DNA from: Cellulomonas aerilata
Lineage (GTDB): Bacteria > Actinomycetota > Actinomycetes > Actinomycetales > Cellulomonadaceae
Length of the DNA stretch: 64,000 nt
Assembly (NCBI RefSeq): GCF_007991755.1
Contig: NZ_BJYY01000010.1
Location: 62,001-126,000, forward strand
Reading direction: 5' to 3'
In this document: positions 1 to 8,220 of the stretch, in pieces
Position numbering within the stretch: position 1 is the stretch's first letter
How the letters are laid out: every line of letters begins with the position of its first letter
Translations under genes and position numbers: made by a program
The notes under the pieces: generated by a model
Told to the model about the DNA's origin: nothing
The model's input: only the letters and a program-made list of their open reading frames with translations
The model's database searches: none

Positions 1-1
1 T

Positions 2-1354
2 GTCGCCTTCCTGCAGCAGGTCGCGAACGTCCTGAGCGCCGCTCTCGACCGGCAGCACGCCGAGACCCGCTTGCGCCACCAGGCCGACCACGACGTCCTG
101 ACCCGGCTTCCCAACCGGTCCTTGCTGCGGTCCCGGGTCGACGACGAGGTCGAGCGGGCGCTACTCGCCGGGCACGACATGGCGCTGCTGCTGCTAGACC
201 TGGACGGGTTCAAGGACGTCAACGACCACCTGGGCCACGCCGCCGGGGACACGCTGCTCGAGCACCTCGCGACCCGGCTGACCCGCACCATCGCCGGCCA
301 CGGCACCGTCGCCCGCCTGGGCGGCGACGAGTTCGCCGTCTGCGTGCCCGGTCCGGTCGGCGAAGCGGACGTCACCGACCTGGCCCAGCGCATCCTGCAC
401 GCCGTCGAGGAGCCGGTGACCCTCGACGAGATGGACGTGCGGGTGTCCGGGTCCATCGGAGCGGTCCTGGCGCCGACCTACGGGACCGACTCCTCGACCG
501 TGCTGCGTCACGCCGACGTCGCGATGTACCGGGCCAAGCGTGCCGCAGGCGGCTCCTTCGTCTTCTACGACCCGGTCACCGACGCCGCGCGTGGTGAGCG
601 CCTGGCGATGATCACCGAGCTGCGTTCGGCCATCGACTCCGGCCAGCTCGAGCTGCACTACCAGCCGGTCGTCGACATGGTCACCGGCCGCGCGATCTCC
701 ATGGAGGCACTGGTCCGGTGGCGCCACCCGACCCGCGGGCTGATGCCGCCCGGCGGGTTCATCCCCCTGGCTGAGCAGACCGGACTCATCGGTGCCCTGA
801 CTCTGTGGGTCGTGCGTCGAGCCGGTGAGCAGGCCCGCCTGTGGTGGCAGGGCGGGATCCGCATGCCGGTCGCCGTCAACATCAGCGTCGACAGCCTCAT
901 CGACCCCGCCGTCGCCCACGAGGTGGTGCGCCTGCTGGTCGCGGCAGCTGGCGAACTCACCGTCGAGGTGACCGAGTCAGCGCTGATGAACGACCGCGGC
1001 CGCCAGGTCCTGGCCGACCTCGCCGCGGCGAACGTGTCCTGCGCGATCGACGACTTCGGGACCGGCTACTCGGCCCTGGCCTACCTGCGGTCGCTGCCCG
1101 TCTCGGCGATCAAGATCGACCGCACCTTCATCACCGACCTGGCCCACGGCGCGGGCGTCGACCTGGCGATCATCCGCTCCGTGGTGGACCTGGCGACCGC
1201 CCTGGGTATGGAGGTCATCGCCGAAGGCGTCGAGACCGCCGAGATCGAGCGCAAGCTCCTCGACGCCGGGGTCCGCCGAGCTCAAGGGTTCCACTACGCA
1301 CGCCCCATGCCGCCCAGCGACCTCGGCCCATGGCTGACAGCGTCGAGGCCCTGA
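2..1354 (+). CDS. GGDEF-EAL cyclic-di-GMP protein, 5' truncated by window edge
   Basis: Bifunctional cyclic-di-GMP turnover protein. The reading frame is open from base 2, before the first internal start at 71, and those upstream codons resemble the helix that commonly joins a GAF sensor to GGDEF, so the gene begins outside the window. The GGDEF domain (about 80-560) has an intact RLGGDEF site near 315-333, predicting cyclase activity. The EAL domain (about 600-1340) keeps EALVRW near 704, NIS, the DDFGTGYS loop near 1049, KID and the EGVE glutamate, so phosphodiesterase activity is plausible too. Which activity dominates cannot be read from sequence. The next gene downstream, on the opposite strand, is a broken GGDEF gene. 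Confidence 0.93.
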   Translation, partial: VAFLQQVANVLSAALDRQHAETRLRHQADHDVLTRLPNRSLLRSRVDDEVERALLAGHDMALLLLDLDGFKDVNDHLGHAAGDTLLEHLATRLTRTIAGHGTVARLGGDEFAVCVPGPVGEADVTDLAQRILHAVEEPVTLDEMDVRVSGSIGAVLAPTYGTDSSTVLRHADVAMYRAKRAAGGSFVFYDPVTDAARGERLAMITELRSAIDSGQLELHYQPVVDMVTGRAISMEALVRWRHPTRGLMPPGGFIPLAEQTGLIGALTLWVVRRAGEQARLWWQGGIRMPVAVNISVDSLIDPAVAHEVVRLLVAAAGELTVEVTESALMNDRGRQVLADLAAANVSCAIDDFGTGYSALAYLRSLPVSAIKIDRTFITDLAHGAGVDLAIIRSVVDLATALGMEVIAEGVETAEIERKLLDAGVRRAQGFHYARPMPPSDLGPWLTASRP

Positions 1355-1374
1355 TCGCGCGATCTGACCCCGTG

Positions 1375-2312
1375 TCATCGACTTGTGCGGTCCTCCGGTG
1401 ACGGGCGCAGGGCCGGTCGCGACGGCTTGCCGCGGTACATGTCGGCGTCGGCGGCGTCGGCGTGGGCGATCAGGTCGCGGGTCGTGCGCCCGTCGCGGGG
1501 GAACAGCGCCGTGCCGATGGTGACGTCAGTGCGGTGCTCGGCGCCGTCGACGGTGAAGGGCTGGGTCGGTGCATCGTGGCGGTCGACCACCACGTGCGCG
1601 GCCGCGGCCGCGTCGTCCAGGGGCAGGTCAGTCAGCAGCACGGTGACTCATCACCGCCGCGCCGGGCCGAGACGTCAACCGCGCGCAGGCGCCCTCGCAG
1701 AGTCCCGGCGCATGCATGAGGCACTCGTCACCAACGGTGTGCCCGTGGCTGTCATCGACCCGTTCGAAGCGGTCGATGTCCAGGAACAGCATCGCCACCG
1801 AGCGGTGGTGGCGGGTCGCCCGGATCACCTCCCGACCGGCCTGAGCCTCGAGGGCCGCCCGGTTCAGCAGCCCGGTCAACGGGTCCTGCGTCGCGGCGTG
1901 CAGGATCTCCTGGGGCCGCCGTGACCTGTGGGGTGACATCGTGCTGCACGCGCATGCACCGCACGATGGCCCCGGTGGCGTCGCGGACTGCCGAGACGCG
2001 GACCTCGTTCCAGAACGGGGTGCCGTCGGCGCAGTGACTCAGCACGCGCTCGTCGACGAACCACCCGGCCCGCAACGCCTCCCCCAGACGCCGCACCGCC
2101 GCCGGATCGGTATCCGGCCCCTGCAGGAAGCGGCAGTTGCGACCCAGCACATCCTCCGCCCGGTGCCCGGTCATGGCCTCGAACGCACCGTCGACGTAGA
2201 CCAGCGGCAAGTCAGGATCGGTGACGCCGGCGACGGTGATCGAGGTGTCCGACGGGATCACGCACGAGGCGAGCATCGCGGCCAGCTCGTGTTCAACGCT
2301 CTGCAGGGCCAC
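1375..2312 (-). pseudogene. Decayed LOV-GGDEF blue-light-type diguanylate cyclase
   Basis: The first 125 residues from a GTG at 2312 are a PAS/LOV domain with the flavin-binding signature GRNCRFLQG, including the photoactive cysteine at about residue 60. After the LOV domain (about 1930) the frame shifts by one base into the start of a GGDEF domain (QDPLTGLLNR, LDIDRF). Further shifts break the core: a GGDE remnant near 1650-1660 sits in a third frame with a stop just after it, while the C-terminal part (LLTDLP to the ADMY helix) is in yet another frame ending at 1375. The LOV module may be intact but the cyclase cannot be made as one product. Sequencing error could explain single shifts, less easily three. 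Confidence 0.82.
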
Positions 2313-2671
2313 CTCCGCTCTCGTATCGATGCCCCCCAGCGTTCAGGGACGCTACCGGGACACCGTGTCTCGCGCCGCCTTCAGTGAAGGCTCAGAGATG
2401 ACGCGCCGACGGTCGTGGGGGCGGGCCGGACGACCTACCGCCGCGTACCTCTGATCTGCCCATAGGCCGAAACTTCGTCCAAAACCTCCGCCTGCCCGAA
2501 ACTCAGCCGGTTCACGTCACCGAGCGTCGTCCCCTGGTACCTGCTGCCCAAGACGATCGAAACCGGGCACCCTCTCCTGCGTTGTCGGGAGTCGACAACC
2601 AGCGAGCCCTCCTCGCCGCAGCGCCGGACGGCCCGCAGCGGTCGCGTGGGGGCGCGTGGTTGCCTGGCGCC

Positions 2672-3147
2672 ATGGCGCTCCTCGGCTACGACGACTCGTT
2701 CCTGCTCGTGCCAGTGCCGCTCCCAGCGGCGACGACCACGACGTCGGCCGAGGTTGTGGCGTCGGACTACACACACGTCACGGTGCTGCTTCGACCCGAC
2801 CGGCGGCTCGCGGCAACCGCCCCGCAGGTCGCGGTCTTCAATCAGCCAGTTCTGGAAGATCGCCGTGTGGGTGCGCGCCGACGAGCTGGCCGCAACCGGC
2901 TACCTGCTCGACAAAACCGACCTCCTGGCCGCCGTGCTGGCCCGCGACAACAGCACACCCGCCCCCGCCACGACACAGGCGTCCGACCTCGGCTCCTACC
3001 GGACCTTTTCAGGTACCAATCGCAAACATCACGAACCTCGAGCTGAGCACCCTCGACCAGGCAGACAGACTCACCAAGCAATCAGCCGCAGCCCCACAAA
3101 CCACGCTCCGGACCGAGCCGACCTCCTGGGGCGACATCGCCCTCTGA
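2672..3147 (+). pseudogene. Decayed DNA/RNA non-specific endonuclease (NUC1 family)
   Basis: Three consecutive frames recall pieces of the actinobacterial NUC1 endonuclease family. The first, from ATG 2672, has GYDDSFL, VPVPLP and DYTHVTVLLRPDRRLAA, which resembles the family N-terminus. After FNQ (about 2850) the match jumps frame to FWKIAVWV, ATGYLLDKTDLL and LGSYRTF. A T-run near 3006 then shifts frame again into QVPIANIT and LSTLDQAD, ending at 3147. The central segment carrying the catalytic DRGH and Asn/Glu metal site is absent, which implies internal deletion as well as frameshifts. The family call is from memory of the motif order and has not been checked by search. There is no convincing ribosome binding site. 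Confidence 0.58.
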
Positions 3148-3151
3148 CGTC

Positions 3152-3200
3152 CGCCCCACGGTTACCGCTCATGCCGATGAGCGGACGTTGGGGCGCCACC
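3152..3200. terminator. Hairpin downstream of tetR
   Basis: A perfect stem, CCGCTCAT-GCCG-ATGAGCGG, lies at 3165-3184 and is extended by outer GCCCCA/TGGGGC arms. It sits 40-90 bp past the tetR stop on the minus strand and just past the decayed endonuclease, so it could terminate either. There is no T-tract, as is usual in actinobacteria. Confidence 0.45.
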
Positions 3201-3242
3201 GTCTTCACGTCCGGATCTGGTCGGGTCGCGGCCGTCAGGTTC

Positions 3243-3839
3243 CTACTCGGCGGTTGGTGCAGGCTCGGCCCAGCCCGAGCGCAAGATCGCTCGCAGTGCC
3301 CGGCTGGAGCTCTCGTCGGCCAGAGCAGCACCACGCAGCCATGCGGTGGCCAGCACGCTGAGGAAGAGCTCACGCGATCTGATCCAGGGCCGGGCATAGC
3401 CGTCGCGTTGAGCTGCGGTGAGCAGCTCGTCGGTAGCAGTGATGAAGGCCTGACACGTGATGGCCAGCGGGGAGGACTCCTCCGACAGGGCGACTCGCAG
3501 AGGGGCGGGCAGGCCGTCGAATGCGGTCACGTACTCACCCAGGGCGTCCAGCCACTGCTCTAGGGCGTGGTTCGAGTCACTCGACTCGGCCTTGATGATG
3601 CCGAAGCGGTCGAAGAGCTGCTCGTAGCGTGCCTGCAGCAAGGCCGCGATCAGCGCCTCGCGTGTGGGGAAGTGCCGGTAGAGGGTGCCGGGTCCGACGC
3701 CGGCTCGCTTGGCGATGGTCTCCAAGGACCCGCCCACGCCGTGCTGGCTGAAGAACTCCTCGGCGACGTCGAGGATGTGGCTGCGGTTGCGCGCCTTGTC
3801 CGCCCGCTGCCGGGTCGGCCTGACTTCTGCGGTACTCAC
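3243..3839 (-). CDS. TetR/AcrR family transcriptional regulator
   Basis: A 198-residue one-component repressor. Residues 15-65 are a typical TetR helix-turn-helix (ILDVAEEFFSQHG, IAKRAGVGPGTLYRHFP), followed by an all-helical ligand-binding domain. Translation starts at GTG 3839. It is divergent from the flavin monooxygenase gene at 3986, and the 146 bp between them holds three copies of a CGGAGG-N3-CCTCCG dyad, the expected size for a TetR operator. Autoregulated repression of the monooxygenase/reductase genes, relieved by the enzyme substrate or a related compound, is the simplest inference. The ligand is unknown. Confidence 0.93.
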   Translation of the reverse strand: MSTAEVRPTRQRADKARNRSHILDVAEEFFSQHGVGGSLETIAKRAGVGPGTLYRHFPTREALIAALLQARYEQLFDRFGIIKAESSDSNHALEQWLDALGEYVTAFDGLPAPLRVALSEESSPLAITCQAFITATDELLTAAQRDGYARPWIRSRELFLSVLATAWLRGAALADESSSRALRAILRSGWAEPAPTAE

Positions 3840-3865
3840 GGCTCGATGCCCTTCGTCGGTTGAAG

Positions 3866-3880
3866 CGGAGGGTACCTCCT
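3866..3880. promoter_or_regulatory. TetR operator-like dyad 1 (CGGAGG-GTA-CCTCCT)
   Basis: First of three related inverted repeats in the tetR/monooxygenase intergenic region. It matches the dyad at 3889 in 11 of 12 arm positions and lies closest to the tetR start, where binding would fit autoregulation. Confidence 0.7.
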
Positions 3881-3909
3881 TGACGAAACGGAGGCTACCT
3901 CCGTAGTCT
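3880..3909 (+). promoter_or_regulatory. Promoter TTGACG-18 bp-TAGTCT with operator dyad 2 in the spacer
   Basis: The -35-like TTGACG (3880-3885) and -10-like TAGTCT (3904-3909) are separated by 18 bp that contain the perfect dyad CGGAGG-CTA-CCTCCG (3889-3903). A repressor on this dyad would block RNA polymerase directly. The promoter reads toward the monooxygenase gene, whose ATG is 77 bp downstream. Confidence 0.68.
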
Positions 3910-3920
3910 GCGATCGACAG

Positions 3921-3935
3921 CGGAGGCAGCCTCCG
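3921..3935. promoter_or_regulatory. TetR operator-like dyad 3 (CGGAGG-CAG-CCTCCG)
   Basis: Perfect 6+6 dyad with a 3-bp spacer and the same arms as dyad 2. Its centre is 32 bp from that of dyad 2, about three helical turns, and it lies just downstream of the predicted -10, compatible with a second repression site. Confidence 0.7.
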
Positions 3936-3985
3936 CGTGATCGCTCCGCAGCTCGTTTGCGGACGAGTGCCGACGACGTGAGGAC

Positions 3986-5335
3986 ATGACGGTCATGAGC
4001 AAGAGCTCGTTCCTGCTCGGAGCGGTGCTGGGCGAGATGCACGGCAACCACCCGGGAGCATGGCGGATGGCGTCGGCAGATCCGAACGCCTACACCGACG
4101 TGACGACCTTCGTCCGGGCGGCGCAGACCGCTGAGCGCGGGGGGTTGGACTACCTGTTCTTCCCCGACCGGGTGTTCATCTGGGGAGACCTGGAGTCGCG
4201 GCCACCCATCGTGACGATGGAGCCGACCCTGACGTTGGCTGCGATAGCTCCCGCCACGCGACGGATCGGCCTGGTCACCACCTTGTCGACCTCTTTCGTC
4301 GAGCCGTACACCATCGCCCGGCAGGTCAGAGCGCTGGATGTGATGAGTCATGGCCGCGCCGGCTGGCAGGCCATCCCCAGCTACGAACCGGAGGCCTTCG
4401 CCAACTACGGCCTCCCCGTCCCGCCGCGGGAGGAGAAGTACGAACGCTTCAACGAGGCCATCCAGATCACCCAGGCGCTGTGGGGAAGCTGGTCCAGAGC
4501 CGCAGGAAGCCCCGACAAGGCCACCGGCCGGTTCGCCGACACCTCACACATCCGCCCCGTCAACCTGACCGGTCGTCACGTCGGCTCCCGTGGGCCACTG
4601 CAGATCCCCCCGTCCGAGCAGGGGCAACCAGTGATCTTCATGCCCTTCGCCAGCGGTCTGGGTGTGCAGGCCGCGAGCTTGTACGCCAACGGCATCATCG
4701 CCCACCCCTCCTCCATGGAGGAGGCCAAGGCGCAGCGCGCCATGATGCGCTCGATGACCGTGGACGCCGGCCGGGAAGCGGACGAGGTCAAGTTCCTCTC
4801 CTTCTTCGCCCTCACCGTCGGCACCACCCTGCAGGAAGCTGTCGAGCGACGCATGGTGCTGGAGGAGGCCGCCGGGATCGAGGAGCGCCTGGCTCACCTG
4901 TCGGCCGTCCTCGGGATGCGCCTCGACTCCGCCGATCGTGACAAGCCGCTCACCAGCGCTCAAGTTGCGGCCCTGCGCCCCCACCCTGGCGCTGCTCAAG
5001 CAGGCCACGCCCTGCAACTTGCCCGCCAGGGGCGCACACCGCACGAGATCCTCGGTCATGGGGTGCTCGACCAAGCACCTTCCCTGGTCGGGACCGCCGA
5101 GCAGATCGCCGACATGCTGCAGGAATGGGTGCAGGCCGGCGCAGCCGACGGCTTCTCCGTCATCATCGATGACCTGCACGACGGGATGGACAACTTCGTC
5201 AACCAGGTCGTACCCGTTCTGCGGCAGCGAGGCCTACGCCCCGACGACTACGAGGGCACGACGCTGCGCGACCACCTCGGCCTGCCTCAGCAGCTGGGTC
5301 TAGACCCGCGACTGACAGCGGAAGCGGAACGCTGA
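3986..5335 (+). CDS. NtaA/SnaA/DszA-family FMNH2-dependent monooxygenase
   Basis: A 449-residue bacterial luciferase-fold monooxygenase, the usual size for the nitrilotriacetate monooxygenase A / DszA / SnaA group. Family features include the N-terminal FLLGAVLGEMHGNHPGAWR segment, the AERGGLDYLFFPDR strand-helix, RRIGLVTTLSTSF, and the HGRAGWQAIPSYEP stretch that contributes to the flavin pocket. These enzymes take reduced FMN from a separate reductase and oxygenate heteroatom or carbon substrates such as chelators, sulfones or pyrimidines. The matching reductase is 251 bp downstream. Start ATG 3986 follows GTGAGGA; a second ATG lies four codons in. The divergent TetR with three operators suggests substrate-inducible expression. 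The substrate cannot be assigned. Confidence 0.9.
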   Translation: MTVMSKSSFLLGAVLGEMHGNHPGAWRMASADPNAYTDVTTFVRAAQTAERGGLDYLFFPDRVFIWGDLESRPPIVTMEPTLTLAAIAPATRRIGLVTTLSTSFVEPYTIARQVRALDVMSHGRAGWQAIPSYEPEAFANYGLPVPPREEKYERFNEAIQITQALWGSWSRAAGSPDKATGRFADTSHIRPVNLTGRHVGSRGPLQIPPSEQGQPVIFMPFASGLGVQAASLYANGIIAHPSSMEEAKAQRAMMRSMTVDAGREADEVKFLSFFALTVGTTLQEAVERRMVLEEAAGIEERLAHLSAVLGMRLDSADRDKPLTSAQVAALRPHPGAAQAGHALQLARQGRTPHEILGHGVLDQAPSLVGTAEQIADMLQEWVQAGAADGFSVIIDDLHDGMDNFVNQVVPVLRQRGLRPDDYEGTTLRDHLGLPQQLGLDPRLTAEAER

Positions 5336-5436
5336 TCCGGCTCGTCGAACCTGATGGTGAGCGGCACGTCGAAGACCGGCCTGCCGGTGCGAGTTGAAGC
5401 AGCGTCACGAATCGCGTGCACCGACCCCCACCCGAC

Positions 5437-5458
5437 ATCGACCTCTCGGCAGGTCGAT
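5437..5458. other. Perfect 8+8 bp inverted repeat between monooxygenase and reductase
   Basis: ATCGACCT and AGGTCGAT flank a 6-base loop in the 251-bp gap between the two flavin genes. It may be an attenuating hairpin that gives the reductase separate expression, or an operator for a second promoter. No T-tract follows. Confidence 0.5.
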
Positions 5459-5586
5459 CTTGCGGACCCCGTCCGTGCCTCCATCTTCGGCCGAGCCGAG
5501 CCGAGCCGCGCCACGCGTTGCACGCGCCGCCGAGTCGACGTGCCCGCACAGGGCTTGTGACCCAACCCCGCCAGGAAAGGACCACC

Positions 5587-6111
5587 ATGCAGGCCAGCCG
5601 TGACGGCGACCAGAGTTTGGTTCCGCGCGCTCCGACCGGACCCACCCCGCTGCAGATGCGCGAAGCCCTAGCCGGCTTCCCCACCGGGCTCGTCCTCGTC
5701 ACGGCCGAGGTCGAGAGCCGGGTCGTGGGGATGCTCGCCAGCTCGTTCACGTCTGTGTCTTTGGACCCGCCGTTGGTGTCGTTGAACTTCGCGCGCACCT
5801 CGACCACGTGGCCGGTGCTGCAGCAAGCAGAACGGTGGGGGATCAGCGTGCTCGGTGACAACCAGGCCGGCGACGTTGCGCTGCTGTCCCGGCCCGCCGG
5901 CACCCGGTTCGAGGGCATCAGTCCGATGCCGACTCACCAAGGGGGCCTGGTCCTGCCCGGTTCCACGGTCACCCTCACGGTCACCCGGCATGCCGAGATC
6001 GACGCCGGCGACCACGTGCTGACCTTGCTGCGCGTGCTGGGCCTGGAGCGGGACGCAGCGCAGGCCCCGCTGGTCGTCTACGACCGCACCACCCATCGGA
6101 TCGCGGCCTGA
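5587..6111 (+). CDS. Flavin reductase (FMN reductase component of a two-component monooxygenase)
   Basis: A 174-residue protein of the flavin-reductase-like split-barrel family. Visible features are the MREALAGFPTGLVLVTA entry, the SFTSVSLDPPLVSLNFAR flavin-binding core, and a GISVLGDNQ region in which the usual second-half motif is recognisable. It supplies reduced FMN to the upstream NtaA/DszA-type oxygenase. ATG 5587 follows AGGAAAGGA at good spacing; longer upstream start choices lack a ribosome binding site. Length is normal for the family. Confidence 0.9.
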   Translation: MQASRDGDQSLVPRAPTGPTPLQMREALAGFPTGLVLVTAEVESRVVGMLASSFTSVSLDPPLVSLNFARTSTTWPVLQQAERWGISVLGDNQAGDVALLSRPAGTRFEGISPMPTHQGGLVLPGSTVTLTVTRHAEIDAGDHVLTLLRVLGLERDAAQAPLVVYDRTTHRIAA

Positions 6112-6262
6112 CCGCTGCTGCTCCTGCGGGTCAACGACCCCGATGACCGCAGACACTCCCTGAGGTCGCCGTCAGCGCTCGAACTATCGGCGCCGCCTTA
6201 CAGCTCGAGCGTCCTGTCATGCCGCCGTCCGCTCGGTGCCGGGGCGTCAACGCGCGACCTGG

Positions 6263-6748
6263 CTACTGAGTGCTGGGGCCGGCGAAGTACGGCTTTGAGC
6301 TCTCCCACCGTAGGCGGGGTTTCCAAGGCATGGGGAGCAGCAGCCCTCTGAGCGCTTCATGGGTGTCCTCACGGACATGACCATCCGGTGTTCGCACGCG
6401 GTAGGTCGTGGTGCCGCGGCCCTTGCCTACCTCGACCCGGCCTGCCACAGCCTCTTCGATGACGGCGTGCAGCAGGTCGACGCTCGCGGCCGACCGCGGA
6501 ACCTCCCAACCCGGCGCGTCACCGATCCCTACGTAGATCTCCTCCGCCGAGTGCATCCACCACACGCGAACGGCTCCCTCGCGCAGTGGGACGACGTCAC
6601 CTCCCTCGACGACGCCAGTGTCTGCAGCCTGCTCGGTTCCTACGGTCGCGACGCCCTCAAGCTGCTCCCCGAGCCGGCCAACGAGTGCACGCAAGTCAGA
6701 GGTGATGTCGTCCAGCGGCAGCGGACCGGGACTGCTCTCACGGGTCAC
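6263..6748 (-). CDS. Hypothetical protein, 161 aa
   Basis: Soluble acidic protein with no recognised domain. The sequence has coherent coding character: an amphipathic N-terminal helix (about residues 12-35), then alternating strands (AVRVWWMHSAEEIYVGIG, GRGTTTYRVRT) and a final EALRGLLLP helix. It is followed on the same strand by a second unrecognised gene at 6818, with 69 bp between them, so the two may be co-transcribed. No signal peptide or membrane segment is seen. Function unknown. Confidence 0.7.
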   Translation of the reverse strand: MTRESSPGPLPLDDITSDLRALVGRLGEQLEGVATVGTEQAADTGVVEGGDVVPLREGAVRVWWMHSAEEIYVGIGDAPGWEVPRSAASVDLLHAVIEEAVAGRVEVGKGRGTTTYRVRTPDGHVREDTHEALRGLLLPMPWKPRLRWESSKPYFAGPSTQ

Positions 6749-6817
6749 TGCCCCATCGTCCCGTACTGCCGGGCGTCGTCAGGCTCATGCCGCGCCGAGT
6801 TCGCGGCCGGCATCCGC

Positions 6818-7336
6818 TCATGCCGCCGTCCGGTACGTCCGGCTGCCGACAGCTCGCCGACCGCTGGCTTCGCGGTCCTGCCGATGACCGGTAGGTCGTC
6901 GATGGACACGAACACGGCCTGGCGAGGTCCTGCGGACACACGAAGGCCCGCTCAACAGACTCCCCGACTGACGCCCGTGCAGCAGCTCCCGCGGCTGTGA
7001 GAGCACGGGATTCAGGGACGCGACGGCGTAGGCGTTGCTGATGTGGAGCTGGGCGGTGGCGCGGTCGAGCAGCGCAGGGTCCTGCGGGCTGAGGACGACA
7101 CCGAGAGGTGTCCCGAAAGCGAGGACGGCGACCTTGTGCTGCGGACCGTCGGCGAGCGGGCCGTCGCTACGGTCGACGACGCCGATCCACCACCCGGCCC
7201 ACTGGAACGAGCGGGGGTCGGCGATGGGAACGACGCCGAAGCCACGGCCGGCGAGCCAGCTCTTCCATGAGGCGAGCGCGTGCGTGGCTGGCAGGTCCGC
7301 GAAGGCGGGCAGGTGGGTGAGCGGCACCTCGGTCAC
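6818..7336 (-). CDS. Hypothetical protein, 172 aa, C-terminus probably frameshifted
   Basis: Residues 1-112 look like a genuine folded domain (LPATHALASWKSWL, FQWAGWWIGVVD, KVAVLAFGTPLGVVL, AYAVASLNPVL). After about 6990 the encoded sequence becomes arginine-rich and low in hydrophobics, while other minus-strand frames over 6745-6960 contain better sequence such as FVSIDDLPVIG. One or two frameshifts near 6940-6980 would join these. The gene is therefore either damaged or carries sequence errors. Family not recognised. It sits in the pseudogene-rich stretch of the window. Confidence 0.55.
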   Translation of the reverse strand: MTEVPLTHLPAFADLPATHALASWKSWLAGRGFGVVPIADPRSFQWAGWWIGVVDRSDGPLADGPQHKVAVLAFGTPLGVVLSPQDPALLDRATAQLHISNAYAVASLNPVLSQPRELLHGRQSGSLLSGPSCVRRTSPGRVRVHRRPTGHRQDREASGRRAVGSRTYRTAA

Positions 7337-7436
7337 TGAGGACAGGCAGCTGCGAGGCCGCGTACGAGCGGGCTGGTGGGCCCGTCTAGCAGATCGACCT
7401 GGATCATCTTGGCTCCGACGGGATGGGCGGTGGGAT

Positions 7437-8205
7437 CTACGGCGCGGTCACGTCCGTCTCCATGGTGAGCTCGAGCCCACCTTCGACCTGCCCCGTGCGC
7501 AGCGATGTGGTCACGCCGCCCAGCGCTGTCAGGTCGTGGACGTGAGTACCCCCGCAGGCGATGTCGGTGCGACCGGCGGGAAGCTCGCACACCCACGTGC
7601 GCCGCGCGGAGAGCGCGTCGTCGGCTCACTCGATCCGGACCGCGCCGCCGGCGCCGATCCAGTGGGCGAGCTGGGCGTTGACTCGCTCCGCGACTGCGGA
7701 AGGGTCGTCCAGGGTGGTGGTGGTGAACCCCTTGCGGCGCAGTGACTTGCCGATGCGGTAGGTGTCGACGGACCGGTAAGGCTGGATGCGGGAGCTCTGG
7801 ATCGCCAGCGCGTCGAACGCCGGGTTGCCGAGTGCATCGGTCGGTACGGGCTTGGTCCAGGCGGCCGCGAGGGCGGCGAGGTGGCAGGCGGTGTGAGCGG
7901 CGGACAGCCCCGCCCGGTGGTCCTGATCGACGTCGACCCGGATGTGTTCGCCGACCGCCGGCGGTGACGGCGTCAACGATGGGCTGCTCGCCCTGATCGG
8001 TGGTGAGGGTTCCGCGGTCGGCCGGCTGGTCCGGCCATGCGGTGTCGACCGGGTGGCATGCCGTCGTGTCGAGAAGTACCGCATTCCGGCCGTCGTCGAG
8101 GAGCTCGACGTGAAGCACCGATCCGATGGAGGTCGTTGCACCGTCGGGGTAGGTGACGACGGTGTCCGATGTGGGCAGTGGCATGGCGGTGTTCCGTTCG
8201 TGCAC
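7437..8205 (-). pseudogene. AlaX-type alanyl-tRNA editing protein, frameshift plus in-frame TGA
   Basis: Free-standing relatives of the AlaRS editing domain hydrolyse mischarged Ser- or Gly-tRNA(Ala). From GTG 8205 (or ATG 8184) the frame encodes the N-terminal barrel (VLLDTTACHPVD). A shift near 7960 moves the homology to the next frame (GEHIRVDVDQDH, then HTACHLAALAAAW, an HxxxH zinc site). That frame meets TGA at 7626-7628, but continues without other stops through WVCELPAGRTDIACGGTH, the CxxxH half of the zinc site, to TAG at 7437-7439. All four zinc ligands are therefore still encoded, implying recent inactivation, recoding or sequence error. Confidence 0.78.
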
Positions 8206-8220
8206 GGTAGGAGTTGCGGG

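Noticed and set aside
2435-2776. Minus-strand ORF of 113 aa upstream of the endonuclease remnant
   Set aside because: Arginine-rich composition, no motif and no ribosome binding site; it overlaps better evidence on the plus strand.
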